Source: Gymnodinialimonas phycosphaerae (GTDB lineage Bacteria; Pseudomonadota; Alphaproteobacteria; Rhodobacterales; Rhodobacteraceae). From it: DNA of 64,000 nucleotides. A program made the position numbers and the translations under genes. Below the pieces are notes generated by a model. It was not told where the DNA came from, searched no databases, and saw only the letters and a list, made by a program, of their open reading frames with translations. The stretch is from assembly GCF_019195455.1 (NCBI RefSeq), contig NZ_JAIMBW010000001.1, forward strand, positions 3,810,001 through 3,874,000. The letters are read 5' to 3'. Positions 1 to 9,258 of this stretch are shown piece after piece. The first letter of the stretch is position 1. Each line of letters starts with the position of its first letter.

Positions 1-1
1 C

Positions 2-232
2 ATGATGGTGGCGTTGAGCGTCGTCTACATCTGCCTGTTCTTCTACCTTCGGTCCGGCGCGCGGATGACGTTGGAAGAGGACTGGGTGCGAGAGGGTCGC
101 CCCGGCGACCGCGATGCCTGGGTGGATGAGCGTCTTGGCCTCAAGGTCTCTCGCATAAGGGTCTGGCTGGTTCTGGGCGTCTATGTCATGCCTTTGGTCG
201 GACTCGTGGCCTTTGTCTGGCTGAGCAACTGA
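2..232 (+). CDS. small two-helix membrane protein, 5' end uncertain
   Basis: Encodes about 76 residues with a hydrophobic segment at each end (roughly residues 3-15 and 53-73) around a charged, Asp/Arg-rich middle, so it is probably an inner-membrane protein with a short soluble loop. Two ATGs sit at 2 and 5, but the window starts one base earlier, so the true start may lie upstream. It ends 14 bases before the DUF1523 gene and is probably co-transcribed with it. I do not recognise a named family. Confidence 0.6.
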   Translation: MMVALSVVYICLFFYLRSGARMTLEEDWVREGRPGDRDAWVDERLGLKVSRIRVWLVLGVYVMPLVGLVAFVWLSN

Positions 233-245
233 AGGAAAGCTGCCG

Positions 246-887
246 ATGCGCTGGCCCCGGATTATCATTCTGCTGATCGTGTTGTCGATTCTTGGGGCCT
301 TCGCCCACTACACGCTGCCGCAGCGCGACATCGTTCGGATTACCGGCACTGAATCGGTGCGCGAGGAATTCACCTCGTGGAACCGCTGGTTCTATGCTGA
401 TGGCGAGGGGGGCGCGCTTGCCGCCGCCGGAAGCAATCGCGATATCCGGTTCATCAACACCGTGTTCCCTGACGAGGTGAACGCCGCCGGAGAGGTCACC
501 GAGCCCGGCCGCGTCATGGTCTATCGCAACGAGGATACCGGCTTTGGCTGGCCGCCCTACTTCAAACTGGATACGGCGGATTTGCAGGCAGAGGCAACGA
601 ACCTGGTGTCGACCGCGGCGGACCCGCAGTGGGTTGCCATAACCCATTACGGCTGGAGGCTGCATTTCCCGACGGCCTACCCCAATGCCGTGTCCGTGCG
701 CCCGGTCGATGGCCCGGACGTTCGCCTGATCCCCTGGACCAATATCGTGATCCTGCTGATCCTGGCGGCGCTGATCTTCTTGATCTGGCGTATGTGGGAG
801 CGGTTCGAGGACCGCGTGATCGCGCCTCTCGTCGATGGCACGGCTGTGCGGTGGGCAAAGCTCAAGGATCGGCTCAGCGGGCGGTAA
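246..887 (+). CDS. DUF1523 family membrane protein
   Basis: A 213-residue protein with an N-terminal transmembrane helix (about 5-22), an extracytoplasmic domain starting with an LPQRDIVRITGTE-like segment, and a second helix near residues 161-180 followed by a basic cytoplasmic tail. The layout and the early 'RDIVRITGTE' motif fit the DUF1523 family common in Rhodobacterales; its function is unknown. A purine-rich ribosome site (AAGGAAAG, about 233-240) precedes the ATG. It follows the small membrane protein closely and probably shares its transcript. Confidence 0.8.
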   Translation: MRWPRIIILLIVLSILGAFAHYTLPQRDIVRITGTESVREEFTSWNRWFYADGEGGALAAAGSNRDIRFINTVFPDEVNAAGEVTEPGRVMVYRNEDTGFGWPPYFKLDTADLQAEATNLVSTAADPQWVAITHYGWRLHFPTAYPNAVSVRPVDGPDVRLIPWTNIVILLILAALIFLIWRMWERFEDRVIAPLVDGTAVRWAKLKDRLSGR

Positions 888-939
888 CGCAGGCGGGCAC
901 CCGGATTGGCGACGCCTGCGCGGGGGCCAGGCCTGGGGT

Positions 940-965
940 TTGAGTTGTATTTGGCAAGATGAAGG
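940..965. repeat. dispersed 26-bp repeat, copy 1
   Basis: Begins TTGAGTTGTATT and ends GCAAGATGAAGG. It differs from the copy at 18343-18368 at a single base. It lies 48 bp beyond the stop codon of the minus-strand ALDH gene; copy 2 sits 45 bp beyond another minus-strand stop. Confidence 0.75.
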
Positions 966-1013
966 ACGGAGCGGTGCGCCCCGGGACCGAGCGGTGACGC
1001 GGGTTCCGGGGGG

Positions 1014-3353
1014 CTATTCGCCGTAGGGGATCCAGATGGTTTTGGTCTCCGTTCCCGCGTCAAGGAAAGGGCGCAGGTTGGGGGCGGTCCAGTCGGGGTT
1101 GCCGCCGGTGTTTGTCCAGGTGCGTTTGAGGTTGTTGGCAGAGGCCTTCTCAAGCGCTGTCGGATCCACGTGCGGCGAGAACGCCCAAAGCGCGTCGACC
1201 TCCATATGCCCAGCCAATGTCGGCGCGAGGTCCATGTGGTTTCCGGTCACGATATTGACGACGCCCGCGGGGACATCTGACGTTTCCAGCACCTGGTAGA
1301 GGTCCGTCATCACCAGGGGGGCTGCCTGTGACGGTGCCAGCACGATCCGGTTGCCCATCGCCAGCGCCGCTGCGAGGAGCGTCGTAGACGCGAGGAGGGG
1401 CGCGTCGTCGGGCGCGAGGGCGCCGACGATGCCGACAGGCTCTTTCATGGCCAGCGCCACGCCCCGCAGCGGGACGCCCTTGGTGGACCCGTCGAACTTG
1501 TCGGCCCAGGCGGCTGCGGTGAACAGCTGGTCGATGGTGGCCGTCACCTCTGCCGTGGCCTTGCCGTGCGAGGTGCCGATGGAGGTGCCGATCCGGTCGG
1601 CGAATTCATCCGCGCGCGCCGACAGGTTCTCGGCCAGGTAATAGAGGATCTGCGCCCGCAGATGCCCCGTGGACCCGCTCCATTTGGCGGCCCCGCGCGC
1701 GGCCTCCACCGCGTTGCGGATGTCCTTGCGGTTGCCTTGGCCGGTATGCCCCAGAAGCACGCCCTTGCGCGAGTAGTGGGCCGTTGAATAGCCCCCATCG
1801 GGCCGCGCCTGCTTGCCGCCGATATACATTTTCGCGGTCCGGTCGAGGTCCGCGACTGCGGACGTCGCGGGTGCCTCCGGCACTGCGATGGCCTTTGCCG
1901 CCGTCAGTTTCGCGTCGCTCTTCAGGTAAGCGCCAAGGCCTTCCCATCCGCCTTCACGCCCGAAGCCGCTTTCGCGGACGCCGCCGAAGGGGGCCGCCGC
2001 ATCGAAGAGGTTCGTGGCGTTCACCCAAACCACACCGGCCACCAGCTTGGGCGCGATATCCAGCGCGAGGTTCACGTTTTCCGTCCACAGGGTCGCCGCC
2101 AGGCCGTAGCGCGTGTTGTTGGCCACTTCGACGGCCTCCGCAGGCGTGCGGAAGGTGGTGGAGACGAGGACCGGCCCGAAGATTTCCTCTTGCATCAGGG
2201 GCGAGGCCGTATGCAGCCCGGTGATCAGCGTTGGTGGATAGAAGCAGCCGCCCTCGGGGATCGGGCCGGGGGCGTGGTAGATCTCGCCGTCCGACGCGCT
2301 GACCAGGCGCGTGATGGCGGCGTGTTGCACCGGGTCCACGATGGCGCCCACATCGATGCATTTGTCCATTGGGTCGCCGATGCGGAGCGTCGCCATGCGG
2401 GCGCACAGCCGCGCGTGGAAATCATCGGCGATGTTTTCCTGCACCAACAGGCGCGAGCCCGCGCAGCAGACCTGGCCCTGATTGAACCAGATCGCGTCCA
2501 CGAGGCCTTCGATGGCAGAGTCGATGTCGGCGTCGTCGAAGACGATGTAGGGGGATTTTCCGCCCAACTCCAATGTCAGGCTCTTGCCCGTGCCTGCGGT
2601 CTGTTCGCGGATCAGGCGGCCCACATCGGTGGAGCCGGTGAAGGCGATCTTGTCGACGTCGGCGGCCACCAGGGCGGCACCTGTGTCGCCATCGCCGGTG
2701 ATGATGTTCACCACGCCCGGTGGCACGCCTGCCTCCGTACAGATCTCGGCGAAGACCATGGCCGACAGCGAGGTGTATTCAGCGGGCTTCAGCACCACCG
2801 TGTTGCCCGCCGCCAGCGCGGGCGCGATCTTCCAGGCCAGCATCAAGAGCGGGAAGTTCCAGGGGATGATCTGGCCACAAACGCCAAGCGCCGAATGGCC
2901 GGGCATTTCCGTGGGCAGCAGTTGCGCGAGGCCCGCGTGGTAGTAGAAATGGCGGATCGCCAGCGGGATATCGATGTCGCGGGCCTCACGGATCGGTTTG
3001 CCGTTGTCCAGCGTCTCCATCGTCGCCAACAGGCGGGAATGTTTCTGCATCACCCGCGCGATGGCATAGAGCACGCGGGCACGTTTGGTATGGTCCTTCT
3101 CCCAGGCGGACTGCGCGCGGCGGGCGGCTTTTACGGCGGCTTCCACCTCTTCTGCCGTGGTCTTGGTGACGCCTGCCAGCTTCTCGCCCGTGGCGGGGTT
3201 GTTGGAGGCGAAATCATCGCGCAGCGGCCCCCATTTGCCGCCGATGAACGGGCCCGCGATGCCGCCACGATCGGCCAGCCAGGCATGCGCCTCGGACGCG
3301 CTTTCAGGGGCGGGGCCGTAGTCCATGGTTTCGAAAATCTCTGCGGTGGTCAT
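1014..3353 (-). CDS. aldehyde dehydrogenase, ALDH16-type double domain
   Basis: A 779-residue protein made of a full NAD(P)-dependent aldehyde dehydrogenase domain (about 30-490) fused to a second, incomplete ALDH-like domain (about 500-779). The first domain keeps the catalytic set: PWN with Asn166, Glu262 in LELGGKSP, and Cys296 in NQGQVCC. The second half keeps the ALDH fold signature but has no catalytic Cys motif. This architecture matches the ALDH16 family, known from Loktanella and other roseobacters. It is the last gene of a minus-strand operon with deoC, so the likely substrate is acetaldehyde released from deoxyribose-5-phosphate (inference). The start ATG follows a GGGGGA ribosome site and lies 3 bp after the preceding stop. 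Confidence 0.88.
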   Translation of the reverse strand: MTTAEIFETMDYGPAPESASEAHAWLADRGGIAGPFIGGKWGPLRDDFASNNPATGEKLAGVTKTTAEEVEAAVKAARRAQSAWEKDHTKRARVLYAIARVMQKHSRLLATMETLDNGKPIREARDIDIPLAIRHFYYHAGLAQLLPTEMPGHSALGVCGQIIPWNFPLLMLAWKIAPALAAGNTVVLKPAEYTSLSAMVFAEICTEAGVPPGVVNIITGDGDTGAALVAADVDKIAFTGSTDVGRLIREQTAGTGKSLTLELGGKSPYIVFDDADIDSAIEGLVDAIWFNQGQVCCAGSRLLVQENIADDFHARLCARMATLRIGDPMDKCIDVGAIVDPVQHAAITRLVSASDGEIYHAPGPIPEGGCFYPPTLITGLHTASPLMQEEIFGPVLVSTTFRTPAEAVEVANNTRYGLAATLWTENVNLALDIAPKLVAGVVWVNATNLFDAAAPFGGVRESGFGREGGWEGLGAYLKSDAKLTAAKAIAVPEAPATSAVADLDRTAKMYIGGKQARPDGGYSTAHYSRKGVLLGHTGQGNRKDIRNAVEAARGAAKWSGSTGHLRAQILYYLAENLSARADEFADRIGTSIGTSHGKATAEVTATIDQLFTAAAWADKFDGSTKGVPLRGVALAMKEPVGIVGALAPDDAPLLASTTLLAAALAMGNRIVLAPSQAAPLVMTDLYQVLETSDVPAGVVNIVTGNHMDLAPTLAGHMEVDALWAFSPHVDPTALEKASANNLKRTWTNTGGNPDWTAPNLRPFLDAGTETKTIWIPYGE

Positions 3354-3356
3354 GGG

Positions 3357-3638
3357 TTATCCCCCGATGAAGATGTAGGCGGCGATGGAGGCCGCACTGG
3401 CGGCGCAGGCGGCGATGGTAACGGGGCGGGCGCGGTCGCTGGCCTCGGCCACGGCGCGGAACTCGGGCGGCATGTCGGCGCGGTTGGCCTTGTTGCGGTA
3501 CTTCTGGTGGAAGGTGCGGGCCTGATCCACGGTCAGCTTGGCGGCTTCCGCGCGCAGGGGGCGCGAGACACGCAGCATCAGCCACATGCAGGTGACGACG
3601 ACGATGATCAGCAGGATGAGGTTGAGGTCGATGGCCAT
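3357..3638 (-). CDS. small two-helix membrane protein (deo operon)
   Basis: Encodes 93 residues: an N-terminal transmembrane helix (about 6-22), a basic and polar loop with a Tyr-Arg-Asn-Lys stretch, and a second helix at the C-terminus (about 73-91). The layout and spacing resemble the neighbouring 90-residue protein, so the two are probably old paralogues. It sits between deoC and the ALDH16 gene with 3-bp gaps on both sides, which indicates one operon and perhaps a membrane partner of the pathway. No family or function is recognised. Confidence 0.65.
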   Translation of the reverse strand: MAIDLNLILLIIVVVTCMWLMLRVSRPLRAEAAKLTVDQARTFHQKYRNKANRADMPPEFRAVAEASDRARPVTIAACAASAASIAAYIFIGG

Positions 3639-3641
3639 GGG

Positions 3642-3914
3642 TCAAATGAACACGTAAAGCACGATGGCACAAACCGTGACACTCATTGCGATGTAATAGA
3701 GTTTGGTCACCGCCTTTGCGGCGTCACGCAGGGGGCCGAACTTGTCCGGTATGTTGGCCACATCCTGGGCCGTGGACTTGTTGAGCGCACGGTATTCCTC
3801 CAACTCCGCTTCCGAAAAGGCGGAGGTCGCGGCCTTCATGGTAGATCTCATCCGCCGTGCCACGATGCCAAGGATGGCGGCAAGTGTGATGACAATGATC
3901 CATTCGGTGTTCAT
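3642..3914 (-). CDS. small two-helix membrane protein (deo operon), paralogue
   Basis: Encodes 90 residues with an N-terminal helix (about 4-20), an acidic helical middle (SEAELEEYRALNK) and a C-terminal helix (about 72-90). Its topology copies the next gene in the operon. It follows deoC by 33 bp and precedes its paralogue by 3 bp. No enzymatic motif is visible. It could form a heteromeric membrane complex with the neighbouring protein, but that is only inference from pairing and topology. Confidence 0.65.
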   Translation of the reverse strand: MNTEWIIVITLAAILGIVARRMRSTMKAATSAFSEAELEEYRALNKSTAQDVANIPDKFGPLRDAAKAVTKLYYIAMSVTVCAIVLYVFI

Positions 3915-3947
3915 AAATCCAGACCCAGAAGCAAGTTGCGGTTCGCG

Positions 3948-4946
3948 TCAGCCAATTCCGTGCCGATATCCGGCCGAATAAGCTCCGGTGACGTGGTGTT
4001 CCAATTGCCGTTCGATATCGCCCAGAAGGGAGGACGCGCCGAAGCGGAAGAGGTCGGGTTGCAGCCAGCGGTTGCCGAGTTCCTCTTTCATCAGGGATAG
4101 GTAGACGAGCGCATCCTTGGCCTTGCTGATCCCGCCCGCCGGTTTGTAGCCGACCTTGAAGCCGGTCAGTGCCTCGTACTGGCGGATCGCGCGCAGCATG
4201 GTGAGGGACACGGGCAGGGTGGCGTTGACGCTTTCCTTACCGGTGGAGGTCTTGATGAAATCGGCGCCCGCCATCATGCAGATCAGGCTGGCGCGGGCGA
4301 CATTGCGAAGCGTCCCCAGCTCTCCGGTGGCCAGGATCGCCTTGACGTGCGCCTCGCCGCAGGCGGCGCGGAAGGTGCGCATCTCGTCGTAAAGCGCCTG
4401 CCAGTCGCCCGTCAGCACGTGGCGGCGAGAGATCACGATGTCGATCTCGGCGGCGCCCGCCTTCACGCTCTCCTCGATCTCGGCCACCCGCAGGTGGAAC
4501 GGCGACAGGCCCGCCGGAAACCCGGTAGAGACGGCGGCCACGGGAATGCCGGTGCCCTCCAACGCCTCGACCGCGGTTTCGATCATCTCGTGGTAGACGC
4601 AGACCGCCCCGGTGGTGATGGCGGGCAGGCCGAGCGCGTCAAGGATATCGGCGCGCACCGGCTGTCGGGCTTTGGCGCAAAGCCGCCGGACGCGGCCCGG
4701 CGTGTCGTCGCCCGAGAGCGTCGTCAGGTCGATGCAGGTCACGGCCTTCGCCAGCCACGCGGCCTGATAGGCCTTCTTGACGGTGCGCCGCCCCGGCAGG
4801 GTCGCCGCGCGGCGTTCAATCGCCGAGGTATTGGCCTGCACGCGCGCCACAAGATCCATATCCAGATCCATGCCTGCGTTGCGGGGCAGGTGGACTTGGG
4901 GAAGCTGGTCGTTGTGCAGGGGCGGGGCGGTTGTGGTCTGCTGCAT
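3948..4946 (-). CDS. deoC: deoxyribose-phosphate aldolase
   Basis: Cleaves 2-deoxy-D-ribose-5-phosphate to glyceraldehyde-3-phosphate and acetaldehyde in the cytoplasm. The 332-residue protein is of the long type (human DERA is of similar length). Visible active-site features are Asp169 in AEIDIVI, the Schiff-base Lys232 in DFIKTSTGKES, and Lys268 in YKPAGGIS. The frame stays open upstream, but ATG at 4946 gives the normal family length. It heads the operon with two small membrane proteins and ALDH16; deoD at 15 kb and rpe nearby fit nucleoside and pentose use. Confidence 0.93.
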   Translation of the reverse strand: MQQTTTAPPLHNDQLPQVHLPRNAGMDLDMDLVARVQANTSAIERRAATLPGRRTVKKAYQAAWLAKAVTCIDLTTLSGDDTPGRVRRLCAKARQPVRADILDALGLPAITTGAVCVYHEMIETAVEALEGTGIPVAAVSTGFPAGLSPFHLRVAEIEESVKAGAAEIDIVISRRHVLTGDWQALYDEMRTFRAACGEAHVKAILATGELGTLRNVARASLICMMAGADFIKTSTGKESVNATLPVSLTMLRAIRQYEALTGFKVGYKPAGGISKAKDALVYLSLMKEELGNRWLQPDLFRFGASSLLGDIERQLEHHVTGAYSAGYRHGIG

Positions 4947-5023
4947 CACCGGGGCCTTTTCTGGTGTCGACGCAGCGTCCCATGGGGCCGCGCAAAAGGC
5001 AAGCTTGACCAAACGGTCAAAAA

Positions 5024-5470
5024 TCAAACCCGTGATAACAAAAGCCCGCCCGCCACCATCACCACGGCGAGGATCCGCGTCCAGCTGATGTCGCGCACCT
5101 GTAGGCCGAAGGCGCCGACAGCATCCAGGATCAGTGCCGTCAACACCTGGCCGAAGATCAGCGCTGCCATCAGGGTCAGCACGCCCAACGTGCCGACCGA
5201 TGCGACGGTGGAAAACACGTAGAACGCGCCAAGCGCCCCACCGATCCAGGCCCACCACGGCACGGTGGACAGGGCCGCCGCAGAGGGCACCGTGCCCCGC
5301 GCCACGACAATGACGCTTAGCAATATCGCGGCCACTATGAACGAGATCGCCGTCGCCGTGACAGGATCACCGACATGTGTGCTGAGCCTTCCGTTGACCA
5401 CCGCCTGCGTGGCGATGCAGGCCCCGCCGATCGCGACAAGGGCAAGGGCAGTGAGATATTGTGCGGTCAT
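5024..5470 (-). CDS. DMT-superfamily transporter, YdcZ/DUF606 type
   Basis: A 148-residue, very hydrophobic protein with about five predicted helices. The N-terminal part with G..IATQAVVNGRLS and a following 'DPVTATAISF' helix resembles the DUF606/YdcZ half-size members of the drug/metabolite transporter superfamily. The start at 5470 removes a 19-residue basic extension that would be unusual. It is divergent from rpe and 77 bp upstream of deoC, so it may be the first gene of the deo transcript. Substrate unknown. Confidence 0.72.
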   Translation of the reverse strand: MTAQYLTALALVAIGGACIATQAVVNGRLSTHVGDPVTATAISFIVAAILLSVIVVARGTVPSAAALSTVPWWAWIGGALGAFYVFSTVASVGTLGVLTLMAALIFGQVLTALILDAVGAFGLQVRDISWTRILAVVMVAGGLLLSRV

Positions 5471-5602
5471 CAATGGCCTCCGGGTTACGATGCTGCGGAC
5501 AGTGCGCGCGACGGTGGGGTTTGCCAAGGGGCAGGGCAGGGGCTAACAGGGCCGCAAACAGCCGTGCAGGGTCCAGCGGACCCGCAAACAGGAGGTGCTG
5601 CC

Positions 5603-6283
5603 ATGCCATTCGACCGTTCCATCAAGATCGCCCCATCCATCCTTGCCGCCGATTTCGCCAACTTCGGGGCGGAGGTTCGCGCGGTGGAGGCCCAGGGCGC
5701 GGACTGGATCCACATTGACGTGATGGACGGGCATTTCGTGCCCAACCTGACGTTTGGCCCGCCGATGGTGAAGGCGCTGCGCAAGCACGTGAGCACGGTG
5801 ATGGACGTGCATCTGATGATCTCTCCGGTCGATGCCTATATCGACGCCTATGCCGATGCGGGGGCGGATGTGCTGACCGCGCATGTGGAGGCCGGGCCCC
5901 ACATTCACCGCACGTTGCAGGCCATTCGAGGCGCGGGGATGAAGGCCGGTGTCGCGCTGAACCCCGGCACGCCCGCGTCCTCCATCGCCCATGTGTTGGA
6001 CATGTGTGACCTGGTTTGCGTGATGACGGTGAACCCCGGTTTCGGCGGGCAGTCGTTCATCGACATGACGTCGAAGATCGACACCCTGCGCAAGATGATC
6101 GGCGACCGGGAGGTGCATATCGAGATCGACGGCGGCGTGGACGCGAAGACGGCTCCGCTGGTGGCCCGGGCGGGCGCGGATGTGCTTGTGGCAGGCTCGG
6201 CTGTGTTCCGGGGCGGATCGGTGGATGATCCGGCGCCTTATGGCGAGAATATCCGGGCGATCCGGGCATCCGTGGAAGCATAG
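5603..6283 (+). CDS. rpe: ribulose-phosphate 3-epimerase
   Basis: Interconverts ribulose-5-phosphate and xylulose-5-phosphate in the pentose phosphate pathway (and in the Calvin cycle where present). The 226-residue TIM-barrel protein shows the family blocks IAPSILAADFANFG, WIHIDVMDGHFVPN with the metal-binding Asp and His, VMTVNPGFGGQSFI, and EIDGGVD. The ATG at 5603 follows a strong AGGAGG (5590-5595); longer in-frame starts upstream would add low-quality sequence. It is divergent from the DMT transporter, with 132 bp between the two starts. The 259 bp after it carry GC-rich inverted repeats but no gene. Confidence 0.95.
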   Translation: MPFDRSIKIAPSILAADFANFGAEVRAVEAQGADWIHIDVMDGHFVPNLTFGPPMVKALRKHVSTVMDVHLMISPVDAYIDAYADAGADVLTAHVEAGPHIHRTLQAIRGAGMKAGVALNPGTPASSIAHVLDMCDLVCVMTVNPGFGGQSFIDMTSKIDTLRKMIGDREVHIEIDGGVDAKTAPLVARAGADVLVAGSAVFRGGSVDDPAPYGENIRAIRASVEA

Positions 6284-6542
6284 AAGTGGCGGCGCCGCCG
6301 AGAGGCGGAGCGGTTTGCGTGCGCCGGGGTGGTTAGACCCGGCGGCCATAGGGGGTTCTGCCCCCGTTAAGCTTGTGATCTGGCAACCTGGTCTGCACCC
6401 GTTCTTTCAATGTCCTATCGCCTTTCGGCTACTTGAGGACAGGGACGTCGGGGTGGTCTATGATCAGGAGCGTACCGTCCTGTTGCTGCAGCGGGGATGG
6501 TTATGCTGTGGCAGGGTTAAGGAAAGGTTGACGGCGCTCCCG

Positions 6543-7214
6543 TCATGTCGAACCGCCGGCCGCCTTTGCTCTCTTTTTGGCGTCAAACGCTTCCCACACA
6601 TGCATCCGCCCTTTTTGCCGAGCATCGGCCAGCCAGAGTTTCTTGCGTGCGTCCGGTGTTTCCATAGCGCGGTAAATGCCGCCCGAATATTTTGCCCAAT
6701 CCAGAGCAAGGCCCTGTTTCACCAATTCAGCGGACAAATCACGCCCGTCGCTCAACGTGCATTTCGCAACAGTTCGCCCATGGTCATCGATTTCCGTAAT
6801 CTCCGCCGTCACGATCTGATTTTTACACAATTCAAACATGGCCCACTTGGCCTTCTTGCCAAAGGGGTGGTTCATTTCAAGCGCGTCGACCCCAAAAAGA
6901 CGGATCTGGGTTTTCTGGATGCGGAGCGTGTCCCCATCGACGATATAGGCTTTTCCTTTCAGGAAAGTGGGTTGCGGAACCGGCGTCGCTGTTTTTTCAG
7001 AGAAATGGTCATGCCTTGCCGTAGGCGCACGTGGCGTGGGACGCTTTGCCTGTGAAGGCGTCGGCGTTGGTGCATGATGGAATGTCGGCTTGCGCGCGCG
7101 ATGGTCTGATGGGACGTGATCCGAGGGTGGCGGACTCTTTTTACTGCCGCGATCAAGTAGAAAGTAGATGACGATTGTGCATCCCGCGACGGCAACAACG
7201 TAGATGATTTCCAA
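6543..7214 (-). CDS. membrane-anchored thermonuclease-like (SNase) protein
   Basis: A 223-residue protein with one N-terminal transmembrane helix (about 3-20), a Pro/His/Thr-rich linker (about 25-80) and a staphylococcal-nuclease-type domain (about 84-205). The nuclease core shows IVDGDTLRI, IRLFGVDALE and a later Arg in DDHGRTVAK, matching the Ca2+-binding acids and catalytic Arg/Glu of the family. The domain should face the periplasm and could degrade nucleic acid (inference). The start appears to be TTG at 7214; no in-frame ATG lies before the helix. Confidence 0.75.
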   Translation of the reverse strand: MEIIYVVAVAGCTIVIYFLLDRGSKKSPPPSDHVPSDHRARKPTFHHAPTPTPSQAKRPTPRAPTARHDHFSEKTATPVPQPTFLKGKAYIVDGDTLRIQKTQIRLFGVDALEMNHPFGKKAKWAMFELCKNQIVTAEITEIDDHGRTVAKCTLSDGRDLSAELVKQGLALDWAKYSGGIYRAMETPDARKKLWLADARQKGRMHVWEAFDAKKRAKAAGGST

Positions 7215-7281
7215 ATCAAGACGCTCACTGTTTTATTTGAGGTGAGTTTACCGACCACGTTGGGAAAATAAACCGGAGAGC

Positions 7282-7316
7282 AAAAAAAAACCTGCGCCGA
7301 GTGTCTTCGGCGCAGG
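7282..7316 (-). terminator. Rho-independent terminator of ccr
   Basis: A perfect 10-bp stem (CCTGCGCCGA at 7291-7300 with TCGGCGCAGG at 7307-7316) with a 6-nt loop. On the minus strand it is followed by nine U residues (A9 at 7282-7290). It lies 33 bp beyond the ccr stop codon. Confidence 0.92.
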
Positions 7317-7348
7317 TCAGTCTTGGGGTTAGATGTGGTCGTGTGGAA

Positions 7349-8650
<1,302 letters not shown>

Positions 8651-8719
8651 GTTACGTGTCCTTCACGTGATGCCGCACTGCGGAATCAAATGCTGCTGTT
8701 GCGAGAGATATAAATGGTC

Positions 8720-8728
8720 GCGCAATAA
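8720..8728 (-). promoter_or_regulatory. TTATTGCGC element upstream of ccr
   Basis: Read in the direction of ccr, TTATTGCGC ends 70 bp before the ATG. A further TTGC-containing half lies just upstream (GGTTGCA). The same core precedes ecm and the malyl-CoA thioesterase gene. A binding site for a RamB/PccR-type regulator is inferred. Confidence 0.5.
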
Positions 8729-8784
8729 TGCAACCTGAAATTGGCAGTTTGGGTAATTTTATGTCGCATTAGGGCGCGTGTGTC

Positions 8785-9258
8785 TTATGGCGCTGTTTGT
8801 GCGTCAAGCCAGTCACGCATGCGACGCGCGAGGGGGGCCACCTTCCGATTCCCGCTGAAGGCCGTTTCCAGCAGGATGTTGTCGCGGCCCTTCACAGAGA
8901 AGGCGATGGTGTGCATGTCGTCGTCCTCGTGGACGAAGATATCCGCCAACTCGGAGAACGGGATCGCCAAGGTGTCACGACCTGTCAGCCTGTGCCGCTT
9001 GATCGTTATGGTCCGGGTTGTGGCATCCAACACGGCTTCGTCAGAGGCATTATGGAATAGCCCGAATGCGCCGATCCCGTTGAAAAGCAGACCAAGAAAG
9101 AGCGCGAACACGTTCAGGATATCGCGCATGTTCTCCTGCGTCATTGCATAGGCGATGAGTGCGCCCACGCTGAGAAAAAACAGGCTTGCGAGATCGGCGA
9201 TGATTTTTCGGCGGCTGGTCACGACGAACCGTTGAGGGGAGTCTTCAATGACCTTCAT
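8785..9258 (-). CDS. hypothetical membrane protein with PH-like soluble part
   Basis: Encodes 157 residues: a short N-terminal strand region (ESPQRFVVTSRRK), two adjacent transmembrane helices (about 22-42 and 47-68), then a soluble domain that starts DATTRTITIKR and looks beta-rich, somewhat like small bacterial PH-type membrane proteins. It overlaps the acyltransferase gene upstream by 4 bp (ATGA), so the two are translationally coupled. Function unknown; the coupling hints at membrane-lipid biology. Confidence 0.65.
   Translation of the reverse strand: MKVIEDSPQRFVVTSRRKIIADLASLFFLSVGALIAYAMTQENMRDILNVFALFLGLLFNGIGAFGLFHNASDEAVLDATTRTITIKRHRLTGRDTLAIPFSELADIFVHEDDDMHTIAFSVKGRDNILLETAFSGNRKVAPLARRMRDWLDAQTAP

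Noticed and set aside
2190..4100. Long open frame on the plus strand opposite ALDH16 and its neighbours
   Set aside because: It mirrors a well-supported gene on the other strand; composition is an artefact of high GC third positions and no family is visible.
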